Shown here: positions 1-6,065 of the stretch, piece after piece
How the letters are laid out: every line of letters begins with the position of its first letter
How positions within the stretch are numbered: position 1 is the stretch's first letter
DNA from: CAZHUM01 sp046484045
Lineage (GTDB): Archaea; Thermoplasmatota; Thermoplasmata; Halarchaeoplasmatales; Halarchaeoplasmataceae
Assembly (NCBI GenBank): GCA_046484045.1
Contig: JAWOBZ010000057.1
Span: 1-7,091 of the forward strand
DNA: 7,091 nucleotides
Reading direction: 5' to 3'
Made by a program: the position numbers and the translations under genes
The notes under the pieces: model-generated
Told to the model about the DNA's origin: nothing
Database searches by the model: none
The model's input: the letters and a program-made list of their open reading frames with translations, nothing else

Positions 1-121
1 AGTTCATTCTTGCCAGTAACTGTATATTGTGCCCTCGAAAATATTTAATAACCTCTTCTACCTTTTCTTTTTCGGGAAAAACGTCTGACGGCATCCCATA
101 CAATTTAACCACCGTCAGCAT
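1..121 (-). CDS. Partial hypothetical protein, N-terminal 40 residues
   Basis: An open frame starts at an ATG at 121 and continues leftward to the window edge without a stop. It begins MLTVVKLYGMPSDVFPEKEK and goes on with an amphipathic, Lys/Glu-rich stretch (EEVIKYFRGHNIQLLARMN). This looks like a beta strand followed by a helix, as in many small alpha/beta domains, but I do not recognise the family. Support comes from the natural residue mix and from a TATA-like element at 155-164, which would place the transcript start about 12 nt before the ATG. A weak GTGGG lies just upstream of the start. The gene is divergent from the PQQ-repeat gene at 178. Only 40 codons are visible, so it could be a chance open frame. 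Confidence 0.5.
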   Translation of the reverse strand, partial: MLTVVKLYGMPSDVFPEKEKVEEVIKYFRGHNIQLLARMN

Positions 122-154
122 CTTTTTCCCACTTATTTTATTTTTCCCTCCTCT

Positions 155-164
155 ATTATTATAA
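155..164 (-). promoter_or_regulatory. TATA-like element for the leftward partial gene
   Basis: Read on the minus strand this is TTATAATAAT, about 26 bp before a predicted transcript start near 132 and about 37 bp before the ATG at 121. The rightward gene at 178 probably uses a different AT-rich stretch (133-140, TTATTTTA), because this one lies too close to its start. Assigned from spacing alone. Confidence 0.35.
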
Positions 165-177
165 CCTACCCAGAATT

Positions 178-771
178 ATGAATCACGCTATAGATTATAT
201 ACCAAATATTGTTAACTCTTCTAAACAATCTTATACAGGGAAATACCTAGATGCGGAATTAAATGAGGTATTGATTGAAAATGGTTTGAATCTATCAATA
301 AATGAAGATGAGAACATACATTTTAAAAAATCATCTGATTCTACTTGGTATACCTATCCTCTTGATTATGTATTCATAATTGATGAAGATGGTATTAACG
401 TGTACGAGGAACACGATCCCATAGACATCCTGTACTGTTTCGACGGAAACGTAAAATGGAATTGGACTCCGGAGAACGAAGAACTGGGAAAGTATCATAT
501 ACTGGATTTCGACGGTAACATTTACGTAAAGACTGGAAAGTGGTACAATAAGAGCGGTGCCTTAGTTTCATTGGGTCTTGATGGAACGGTATACGTTTGT
601 GATGAAGGAGATTTATACGCACTCGGTGAGAAGCAGGAAAAACCGTGGATGAATCCACTTCTCTGGGGTGGAGTGGGGGTCGTTATCGTCGCAGGAGTTG
701 CGATCTACTGGTACTGGAAGAGAGGTGGGGAGCAAGAGGAAATAGAAAAGAGGGAGGATAAGTCACTATAA
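178..771 (+). CDS. Short PQQ-like repeat protein with C-terminal membrane anchor, probably truncated
   Basis: 197 residues. Residues about 66-96 and 107-150 carry beta-propeller strand motifs of the PQQ/WD40-like type (DGNVKWNW, DGNIYV, then DGTVYV followed by GDLYALG). A single hydrophobic helix at about 159-180 is followed by Lys-Arg and a charged tail. By the positive-inside rule the tail is cytoplasmic and the repeats would face outside. That needs an export signal, but the N-terminus (MNHAIDYIPNIVN) has none, and two blades are too few for a closed propeller. Known archaeal relatives are much longer secreted or anchored proteins, so I infer the tail of such a protein on a new 5' end. GC is about 28% from 178 to 400 and about 43-58% after. 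No SD precedes the ATG, and no other upstream start codon exists in the frame. The 3' end overlaps the convergent UPF0175 gene by 6 bp. Confidence 0.7.
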   Translation: MNHAIDYIPNIVNSSKQSYTGKYLDAELNEVLIENGLNLSINEDENIHFKKSSDSTWYTYPLDYVFIIDEDGINVYEEHDPIDILYCFDGNVKWNWTPENEELGKYHILDFDGNIYVKTGKWYNKSGALVSLGLDGTVYVCDEGDLYALGEKQEKPWMNPLLWGGVGVVIVAGVAIYWYWKRGGEQEEIEKREDKSL

Positions 772-1008
772 ATCCTCGATATCATCCCTGACCGTTTCAC
801 TATCTACCCATTCTACGTTTTCAGATTTTAGATATTCTGTAAAGTCCCAAACATCCATCTCTGCCATTTCCGCTGCTGCAGAGAAGGAGATCCTTCCTTG
901 CTCTAACATAGAAACAGCCTTCTTCGTCTCATCTTCGGCAGACTTTTGGGACATGTTTTTTGCAGTGGATTCGCTGTTCTTAAATCTTCCGCACATCTCA
1001 AAATCCAC
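766..1008 (-). CDS. UPF0175-family small HTH protein (antitoxin-like)
   Basis: 80 residues from a GTG at 1008. An ATG four codons later (996) is an equally plausible start, and neither has a convincing SD. Residues about 29-80 fit the UPF0175 pattern: a helix, then EQGRISFSAAAEMAEMDVWD resembling the family's 'Y..GkiSl..AAelAGl...eF' core, then a helix ending in EYLKSENVEW and an acidic tail (VRDDIEDL). The core reads as a helix-turn-helix. UPF0175 proteins are often encoded beside PIN or DUF3368 toxin genes and are regarded as antitoxin-like; no such partner is visible here. The gene starts 8 bp after the stop of the upstream ATPase, so the two are almost certainly co-transcribed. Family assignment is from pattern recognition only. 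The Ser/Lys-rich first ~28 residues are not part of the recognisable domain. Confidence 0.75.
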   Translation of the reverse strand: MDFEMCGRFKNSESTAKNMSQKSAEDETKKAVSMLEQGRISFSAAAEMAEMDVWDFTEYLKSENVEWVDSETVRDDIEDL

Positions 1009-1016
1009 TCAACATT

Positions 1017-2222
1017 CTAGCGGATAAAATCCATCAAACTTATTATCTGGATGTCTTCGATCGAACCCTTCTCTTTTGCTATCACCGTTCTCTCTTTGAT
1101 CTCGTCCATCTTGACGGTCAAGATATTCTTGATGTCATCTTTTGTGATATTATCTCTGAATTTAACTTCGTACGCTCTATCGTCTAAAAAGAAATCTATC
1201 TCCTTGGAATTTTTCATGATATATCGGGGTACACCATCCTCTCTAAGGCGTTGAAAAACCAAGTTCTCCGCCAAAGCCCCCTCCTCGACCTTGCCCCTCA
1301 TCACGTTCAAGACACCGACGTCACAGATATAGGCTTTCTTGGGTGCATAAGTCCTCTCGTTCGGCGTCCCCTCTTTCTCTATCAGATCGATCAAGTAGGT
1401 CTCTTTGAAATGATTGAGATAAGACGTCACCGTATCATGTGACAGTTTAAGGACCCTAGCTAATTTGGATGATGTAACACGTTTACCGACCCGCTCACAA
1501 AGAAGTAGAAAAAGCTTCTTCATCAAGACGGGATCTTCTACTCCGTACCTCGGAACTATGTCCTTGTAGATGATATCATCCACCATATCTTCAATGTACT
1601 CCGGGTCTTCTTTGAGCACATATTCCGGCATACCGCCCCAATACATGTATTCCTCTAGAGCTTTTCTTTCTTTGAACTTTTCAGATCTTTTAATATCGAC
1701 TTCCCTGAACTTTATGAATTCTTCGAAAGAAAGAGAATTGATGTGCATCCTGGCATGCCTGCCCGTTAATGCACTGCTCTTGTGTTTTACCATCAAACTG
1801 TTCGACCCTGCACCCACCAAGTAGACGTTCTCCTCAAGATCGTATATACCCTTCAACTCCTTTTCAAAATCAGATCGGTTCTGGATCTCGTCCAAGAGAA
1901 TGTAGACTTTGTCGTATCTAGACAGCATAAACATCTTCCTGTACTCGTCCAATAAGTCGTGCAGTGGCATGCCTTCGATGGCGGGATGATCTATAGACAT
2001 GTAGAAAACATGTTCAGGATCCACTTTGTCCAACAGGTTCGCTACATATTGTTTCATGCAGTACGTTTTACCGACTCTTCTTAACCCATAGACCAGCACC
2101 AGTCGCCTTTTTTCGACCTTTTCACTCATCTCATGAATGTATGAAGTACGTTGGATACCCGGCGATTCGTATCTACCTTCCCACCAGGGATTATGCCTGG
2201 CCATTATCTCTTCGAGTTCCAT
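1017..2222 (-). CDS. AAA-family ATPase with DUF4143-like C-terminal nuclease-fold domain
   Basis: 401 residues. Walker A GLRRVGKT is at 46-53, Walker B VYILLDEIQ at 106-114 (D111, E112) and a sensor-1-like strand VYLVGAGSN at about 133-141. The segment LTGRHARMHINSLSFEEFIKF (about 152-172) and the later MYWGGMPEYVL (193-203) match the AAA_14/DUF4143 signatures 'L.GR......L.pLSf.EF' and 'Y...GG.P'. A winged-helix-like region at about 250-275 (SSKLARVLKLSHDTVTSYL) follows. The C-terminus has E341, D343, E352 and K354 in the spacing of a PD-(D/E)xK nuclease fold. These ATPases are widespread in archaea, often in multiple copies, with unknown function. The ATG at 2222 is preferred because a TATA-like element at 2244-2253 gives the spacing of a leaderless mRNA; a second ATG at 2204 is possible. 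It is first in a two-gene unit with the UPF0175 gene. Confidence 0.9.
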   Translation of the reverse strand: MELEEIMARHNPWWEGRYESPGIQRTSYIHEMSEKVEKRRLVLVYGLRRVGKTYCMKQYVANLLDKVDPEHVFYMSIDHPAIEGMPLHDLLDEYRKMFMLSRYDKVYILLDEIQNRSDFEKELKGIYDLEENVYLVGAGSNSLMVKHKSSALTGRHARMHINSLSFEEFIKFREVDIKRSEKFKERKALEEYMYWGGMPEYVLKEDPEYIEDMVDDIIYKDIVPRYGVEDPVLMKKLFLLLCERVGKRVTSSKLARVLKLSHDTVTSYLNHFKETYLIDLIEKEGTPNERTYAPKKAYICDVGVLNVMRGKVEEGALAENLVFQRLREDGVPRYIMKNSKEIDFFLDDRAYEVKFRDNITKDDIKNILTVKMDEIKERTVIAKEKGSIEDIQIISLMDFIR

Positions 2223-2243
2223 AATACATTAAAATAATAAGTC

Positions 2244-2253
2244 ATATTAAAAA
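2244..2253 (-). promoter_or_regulatory. Predicted promoter (TATA-like) of ATPase-UPF0175 operon
   Basis: Minus-strand reading is TTTTTAATAT, centred about 26 bp before the ATG at 2222, so transcription would begin at or next to the start codon. No SD lies before the ATG. The element directly abuts the first repeat copy (from 2255), so a protein bound to the repeat would cover the site where transcription factor B contacts DNA upstream of the TATA box. Confidence 0.55.
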
Positions 2254-2254
2254 C

Positions 2255-2280
2255 CTGCGATTGTCATTCGCAGATATCGA
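2255..2280. repeat. Direct repeat copy 1 with perfect dyad (putative operator)
   Basis: Contains CTGCGA-N7-TCGCAG at 2255-2273, a perfect 6-bp inverted repeat with a 7-nt spacer. GATATCGA follows. It pairs with the copy at 2287-2312: 22 of 26 positions are identical and the start-to-start distance is 32 bp, close to three helical turns. Lying next to the ATPase TATA-like element, it looks like a binding site for a dimeric regulator. Operator function is inferred. Confidence 0.65.
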
Positions 2281-2286
2281 CGAAAT

Positions 2287-2312
2287 CTGCGATTGCCGTT
2301 GACAGATATCGA
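2287..2312. repeat. Direct repeat copy 2 with degenerate dyad (putative operator)
   Basis: Second copy of the 26-bp unit. The left arm CTGCGA and the trailing CAGATATCGA are unchanged, while the right arm of the dyad is degenerate (TGACAG instead of TCGCAG). The copies differ at four positions, all within the dyad spacer and right arm. It lies about 52 bp before the aminotransferase TATA-like element, so it could affect that promoter too, but the pair sits much closer to the ATPase promoter. Confidence 0.6.
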
Positions 2313-2363
2313 AATATGTGCTGAAAAACACAATTAGTGTCAGTGGACCTACTGCAAATAAAA

Positions 2364-2373
2364 AAATATAAAA
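2364..2373 (+). promoter_or_regulatory. Predicted promoter (TATA-like) of aminotransferase-CDF operon
   Basis: AAATATAAAA is centred about 31 bp before the ATG at 2400, giving a predicted start site near 2394-2396 and an almost leaderless mRNA. This supports ATG 2400 over the in-frame GTG at 2337, which lies upstream of this promoter. Confidence 0.55.
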
Positions 2374-2399
2374 CAAAAGACAGCCTATTTAACTTCACT

Positions 2400-3470
2400 A
2401 TGGCTTCCATCGATTTCCCGCTGCTCAGATGGCTGATAGACAACTCCGACGTGGAGTTCAATCTGGCGTCCAGTTCCATGGAGAAGAAGCACCTGAGAGA
2501 TATCTGCGAGATGGAAGATGACATCGGACTGGACGTTGACTTCGATATAAATCATGCTTTAACTAAAAAAGTAGAATCCATTAACCCCACTGGAACCCGT
2601 GCTCTCATCACATCCGGGGCACAGTCGGCGAACTCGCTTATATGCAGTATGCTTGGGAAGGGAAACATCACAGTGGAGATACCCACTTACCAACCACTCT
2701 ACACATCTCCGGATATCCAAGGGATGGAAGTCCATTACCTAAAACGTACCTACGACAAGAGGTTCAAGATCGACGTGGATGACCTAGAGTCCTGCTTCGA
2801 TCAAAAAACCAGGGCACTGCTGATAACCAATCCCCATAATCCCAGCGGGGTCTACATGACCAACGAGGAACTTAAACCGGCCCAGGAGTTCCTGGAAGAC
2901 AAAGGAGCTTATCTGATAGTGGACGAGATCTACAGGGATTTTATCGAGGAGAGCGAACCCGCCACCGAACTCGGAGAAAATGTGCTGGTGACCACGAGTT
3001 TGTCCAAGGTCTACGGACTGGGAGGGCTCAGATCGGGCTGGATAACGTCAAAAAACGAAGAGGCCTTACAAGAACTGGCCGGCATCAAAGACCAGATGCA
3101 TCCGTTCAACTCTACTCTGTCGGAGATCGTCGCATCAAGAGCGCTGGAGATGAGGGACGCACTGCTTTCAAGTGCTAGAAAAAGAGCTGAGACGAACCTG
3201 TCCATGGTCAAAGGGTGGATAAGCGCAGAAGACAAAATAGAATGGGTCGAACCGTCGATGGGTATAATATCGTTCCCTAAACTGAAAGACATAGACGGCA
3301 CGGAGTTCGCCGAGAGAGCGTACAAGGAAGGCGTCCTGGTGGCTCCAGGTGAGTACTTCAGCCCAGGCGGAGAGTTCAAAGATCACGTTAGACTGACCTT
3401 CCGCATCGAACCTAGTTCCTTAGCAAAGGGGCTCCAGATACTCTCATCGGCGGTGAAGAGATGGAGCTAG
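2400..3470 (+). CDS. Class I/II PLP-dependent aminotransferase
   Basis: 356 residues from ATG 2400. The fold-type I aminotransferase residues are all present: TNPHNPSG at 143-150 with the cofactor-contacting Asn147, VDEIY at 174-178 (Asp175 for the pyridine nitrogen, Tyr178), SLSKVYGLGGLRSGW at 200-214 with Schiff-base Lys203 and phosphate-binding Arg211, and HVRLTFR with Arg331, the usual substrate carboxylate ligand. It should transfer an amino group between an amino acid and a 2-oxoacid in the cytoplasm; the donor cannot be told from sequence. It is somewhat short for the family (often 380-400), mainly at the N-terminus, where the usual arm is reduced. An in-frame GTG at 2337 would add 21 residues (MSVDLLQIKKYKTKDSLFNF...), but this Lys-rich stretch overlaps the promoter and is rejected. 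Its last 10 bp overlap the CDF gene, indicating one mRNA. Confidence 0.9.
   Translation: MASIDFPLLRWLIDNSDVEFNLASSSMEKKHLRDICEMEDDIGLDVDFDINHALTKKVESINPTGTRALITSGAQSANSLICSMLGKGNITVEIPTYQPLYTSPDIQGMEVHYLKRTYDKRFKIDVDDLESCFDQKTRALLITNPHNPSGVYMTNEELKPAQEFLEDKGAYLIVDEIYRDFIEESEPATELGENVLVTTSLSKVYGLGGLRSGWITSKNEEALQELAGIKDQMHPFNSTLSEIVASRALEMRDALLSSARKRAETNLSMVKGWISAEDKIEWVEPSMGIISFPKLKDIDGTEFAERAYKEGVLVAPGEYFSPGGEFKDHVRLTFRIEPSSLAKGLQILSSAVKRWS
3452..3456 (+). promoter_or_regulatory. Shine-Dalgarno GGTGA for the CDF transporter
   Basis: GGTGA lies inside the 3' end of the aminotransferase gene, 4 nt before the CDF ATG at 3461. This site and the 10-bp overlap fix the CDF start and suggest translational coupling, in contrast with the SD-less first genes of operons here. 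Confidence 0.65.
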
Positions 3471-4378
3471 ACGAGAAGGCTAAAAGCATCAAGAAGAAGC
3501 TTTGGATCGCCCTTCTGATCAACGTGGGACTGGTTATAATCCAAGTGTTCGGTTACTTCATCTCCAACTCATTGGCACTCCTGGGAGACGCGGGACACGT
3601 AGCAACGGACATCCTAGCCATAAGCGCATCCATAATCGCCATCAATCTGGCCGCTATCTCCGCTCATAAAGGTGCCACCTTCGGCTATCACCGAGCAGAG
3701 GTGATGTCCGCTCTATTCAACTCTATACTACTGCTCTTAGTCAGCGGTTACATCTTCTACGAAGCGTACCTTCGTTTCCTAGAACCAGAAGCAGTTAAAG
3801 TCAACGAGATGTTCGTCATCGCGGTCATCGGTCTCATTGGAAACCTGGTGGCCGCTTACATCCTTCACGGACATAAAGATATCAACGTGAAGGGTGCTTA
3901 CCTTCACTTGGTAGCGGACACACTCTCCAGCGCAGCCATCGTAGGCGGGACGGTAGTGATATTCTACACGGGAAACTACCTCATCGACCCTCTTCTCAGT
4001 GTCATAATAGCCATACTGATCGTTTCAGGCTCCATCAAACTGCTCAGAGAGGCGGTGAGCATAATAATGCACTGGACGCCTGAAGGTCTGGATGTCGACG
4101 ATGTCGTGAGCAGATTGAAAGAACTGGACGGCGTCAGGGACGTGCACGACGTTCACATCTGGACACTGTGTTCCAGCATCAACTCGTTCTCCGCACACAT
4201 ACTGGTGGACAACATCAGCATGTTGGAGACCGAGAAGATCAAGAAAAACATCAGGGATATACTGCACGAGGAATTCCACATCTACCATTCCACCTTGGAA
4301 TTGGAATGCATCGAATGCGGGGATGAAACCGTCCAGATGATATGTCACCCTCCGGAATTGGAAGAGCACGACCACTGA
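3461..4378 (+). CDS. Cation diffusion facilitator, CzcD/ZnT-like zinc exporter
   Basis: 305 residues, typical for the family. Six membrane helices are visible, at about 13-33, 37-62, 82-102, 115-135, 145-168 and 173-195, followed by a cytoplasmic domain from about 205. The transport site is His46 and Asp50 in helix 2 (LLGDAGHVATD) with His149 and Asp153 in helix 5 (YLHLVADTLSS). This His-Asp/His-Asp arrangement is the zinc-selective type of the CzcD/ZnT branch, as opposed to the Asp-Asp/His-Asp of YiiP. FGYHRAEVMSALFNS at 74-88 is a branch signature. The C-terminal domain has the usual HIWTLCSSINSFSAHI (232-247). The tail carries extra potential metal ligands: CIEC (283-286), CH (295-296) and a final HDH. 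It would export Zn2+ or a related divalent ion in exchange for protons. The operon pairing with an aminotransferase gives no clear functional link. Confidence 0.93.
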   Translation: MELDEKAKSIKKKLWIALLINVGLVIIQVFGYFISNSLALLGDAGHVATDILAISASIIAINLAAISAHKGATFGYHRAEVMSALFNSILLLLVSGYIFYEAYLRFLEPEAVKVNEMFVIAVIGLIGNLVAAYILHGHKDINVKGAYLHLVADTLSSAAIVGGTVVIFYTGNYLIDPLLSVIIAILIVSGSIKLLREAVSIIMHWTPEGLDVDDVVSRLKELDGVRDVHDVHIWTLCSSINSFSAHILVDNISMLETEKIKKNIRDILHEEFHIYHSTLELECIECGDETVQMICHPPELEEHDH

Positions 4379-4393
4379 TGTATTTTCAACACC

Positions 4394-4401
4394 TATTTAT
4401 A
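4394..4401 (+). promoter_or_regulatory. Predicted promoter (TATA-like) of the TraB-family gene
   Basis: TATTTATA is centred about 24-25 bp before the ATG at 4422 within a 43-bp intergenic gap. The spacing predicts a start site at the ATG itself, and there is no SD, so the mRNA is probably leaderless. The gene therefore need not depend on read-through from the aminotransferase-CDF operon. Confidence 0.6.
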
Positions 4402-4421
4402 GCCATTAGATAATTGTACAC

Positions 4422-5123
4422 ATGATGATCACACTGATAGGCGTAGGGCACGTGTTCGATATCGAGGACCAGTTGAACAAGCAGATCAGATACAGGAGAC
4501 CGAGCGTCGTCGCCGTTGAACTCGACAGAGCCAGATACGAAGCCTTGATGTCAGGAGAACATGGGGGAAAGGCTCCGTTGTTCTACCGGATCTTATCACT
4601 CGTCCAAAAGCGCATAGCCAAGAAGTTCGGCGTGCAGGTCGGCGGGGAGATGATAGCCGCGGTGAAAACCGCCGAGGAGATCGGTGCCAACGTAGCCCTG
4701 ATCGACATGCCTGCACAGATTGTATTCAAGAAATTGCTCAACAGTATGAGTTTCAAAGAGAGGGTATTCTTCGCCCTAAGCGTCGTAGCCGGGCTCTTCG
4801 TCACTAAAAAACGGGTTGAAAAAGAGCTGGAGAGGTTTCAATCCGAGGATCAGGATTACATGGGCGGCTTACGGGTCAGTATGCCGTCGATATCCAAGAT
4901 ATTGATAAGGGATCGGAACATCCATATGGCGAGGAATCTTAAAAAACTGGAGGAAAAGTTCGGGACGGTTTTGGCAGTCGTGGGAGACGGGCACATCCAG
5001 GGCATCGAACACGAGATCAGGGGTAGAGAATACGATGTTGTAAGGTTGAAAGAATTAAGAGATGGGACGGCAAAACTCGACGATACGTCGACGACATACA
5101 GCTTTTCTTACGAGATTCAGTGA
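4422..5123 (+). CDS. TraB/PrgY-family protein, short form
   Basis: 233 residues. The two family GxxH-type motifs are present: GVGH (7-10) at the N-terminus and VVGDGHIQGI (187-196) with His191. VVAVELDRARYEAL (29-42) contains the conserved Glu33. GGEMIAAVKTAEEIGANVALIDMP (74-97) and IRDRNIHMARNL (162-173) are also typical. The TraB/Tiki superfamily includes the pheromone-shutdown protein TraB/PrgY of enterococci and the metal-dependent protease Tiki of animals; the archaeal members' role is not established. Longer archaeal homologues carry C-terminal membrane helices. This one ends in a Ser/Thr-rich tail without them, and only a weak hydrophobic stretch (about 114-127, FFALSVVAGLFV) is present, so it is probably cytoplasmic or peripheral. 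Two tandem ATGs open the gene and the first fits the promoter spacing. Its stop codon abuts the convergent protease stop. Confidence 0.85.
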   Translation: MMITLIGVGHVFDIEDQLNKQIRYRRPSVVAVELDRARYEALMSGEHGGKAPLFYRILSLVQKRIAKKFGVQVGGEMIAAVKTAEEIGANVALIDMPAQIVFKKLLNSMSFKERVFFALSVVAGLFVTKKRVEKELERFQSEDQDYMGGLRVSMPSISKILIRDRNIHMARNLKKLEEKFGTVLAVVGDGHIQGIEHEIRGREYDVVRLKELRDGTAKLDDTSTTYSFSYEIQ

Positions 5124-6047
5124 TCAAAACTCCTTTTTCCTATGATCGTCGTAGTACTGTCGGTACTCCTCATAACCCCCCTCGTTTTTCTTCAAAACTC
5201 TTACAAACACCACCGCCCATCCCAATCCTATAACCAATTCACCTGCGATGACCCCAAAAGTCATGTACTCCTCCAACCCGATCTCATCCTCCATGCTTGC
5301 TGTATGGTCTAAATCTTCTTGACAAAGCACACAGAAATCATCAGGTGGCTGGCTTGAGAATCCACCGACACGCACCTCGACGGACGCGTCCATGACGCAT
5401 TCTCCCGCGGATTCGTCACAGTGGTGACTCCCCTCGACTTGATGATCGCTTTCGTAACCAATACCTACCAGACCCAAAAGATGGCCGAGTTCGTGGATCA
5501 ACACCGACGTCTCGATGGTGTTTGAGCTGAGATTGGGTGATTTATTGGAGATCTCGGTTATCGTGTCTTTGAATATGATGATATGGTTATGAGTATGGGA
5601 CAGGCCCAGCACGTTGCCTTCCTCCCATTTTCCACCGAGGTACATCACGTGGATGACAACCGTGTCTCCTCCACTCTCCGAATCCTTGTATTTGTTCGTC
5701 AAACTGTAGATGTCGTCCTTATCGTACGTTTCTTTGGTGTCCGCAAAATCGAGCTGGTCGTCCAAAAAATCAGAGACATCCTCCTTTTCACAGTACTGGT
5801 TAATCCTCTCTGTCAACGTGTTCCTCGCCGAGGGGGAAGGTAGATATCCAGCGCTGTAATCGTATTCGATCTTCACCTTGGTGTATTCGTCGTCGTTCAA
5901 GTACATCTGGGCGTACTCGAAGTCTTCGTAAAGGTCACCCCTCTCTCTGAAATAGTCAGGTAGAAAAAAACCGGAGAATATCGTTATGAATATAGTAGCT
6001 AAGACTACGACAGATATTACACCGTATAATTTACTCTTTTTTTTCAA
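5124..6047 (-). CDS. Membrane-anchored archaemetzincin-like zinc metalloprotease
   Basis: 307 residues from a TTG at 6047. An N-terminal membrane segment (about 8-29, after KKKSK) and a second near the C-terminus (about 263-284, followed by KK) would place residues 30-260 outside the cell. The catalytic helix is HELGH at 185-189 followed by LLG, so His185, Glu186 and His189 are clear. The third ligand is not at the metzincin position (Gly195); His202, His208 or His209 are candidates. HHC-N6-CVM (208-219) and DFCVLC (237-242) match the archaemetzincin four-Cys zinc site and Met-turn, with an insertion before them. No ATG exists before residue 48 and an in-frame stop lies 6 codons upstream, so TTG is the only start that keeps the first helix; AAGGT lies 6 nt before it. 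It follows trxB by 18 bp on the same strand and is probably co-transcribed. Substrate unknown. Confidence 0.8.
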   Translation of the reverse strand: MKKKSKLYGVISVVVLATIFITIFSGFFLPDYFRERGDLYEDFEYAQMYLNDDEYTKVKIEYDYSAGYLPSPSARNTLTERINQYCEKEDVSDFLDDQLDFADTKETYDKDDIYSLTNKYKDSESGGDTVVIHVMYLGGKWEEGNVLGLSHTHNHIIIFKDTITEISNKSPNLSSNTIETSVLIHELGHLLGLVGIGYESDHQVEGSHHCDESAGECVMDASVEVRVGGFSSQPPDDFCVLCQEDLDHTASMEDEIGLEEYMTFGVIAGELVIGLGWAVVFVRVLKKNEGGYEEYRQYYDDHRKKEF

Positions 6048-6053
6048 TTTATG

Positions 6054-6058
6054 ACCTT
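6054..6058 (-). promoter_or_regulatory. Shine-Dalgarno AAGGT deciding the protease TTG start
   Basis: Minus-strand AAGGT lies 6 nt before the TTG at 6047, in the 18-bp gap after trxB. With the in-frame stop at 6063-6065 it supports translation initiation at TTG. Confidence 0.5.
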
Positions 6059-6065
6059 GTGATTA

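Noticed and set aside
109..177. Upstream extension of the PQQ-repeat gene giving a hydrophobic, signal-like stretch
   Set aside because: The frame is open from 109 but contains no start codon, and the sequence is pyrimidine/AT-rich promoter DNA that also serves the divergent partial gene.
2255..2312. A minimal CRISPR array
   Set aside because: Only two units with a 6-bp gap between them and a palindromic core; the spacing is far too short for spacers and no cas genes are present.
2337..2399. In-frame GTG extension of the aminotransferase by 21 residues
   Set aside because: It lies upstream of the predicted TATA-like element at 2364-2373, is Lys-rich and AT-rich, and has no SD. ATG 2400 fits a near-leaderless mRNA.
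3011..3379. Minus-strand 122-residue open frame inside the aminotransferase
   Set aside because: Shadow of the real gene: Ser/Pro-rich translation with no domain, and the plus strand has all catalytic motifs.
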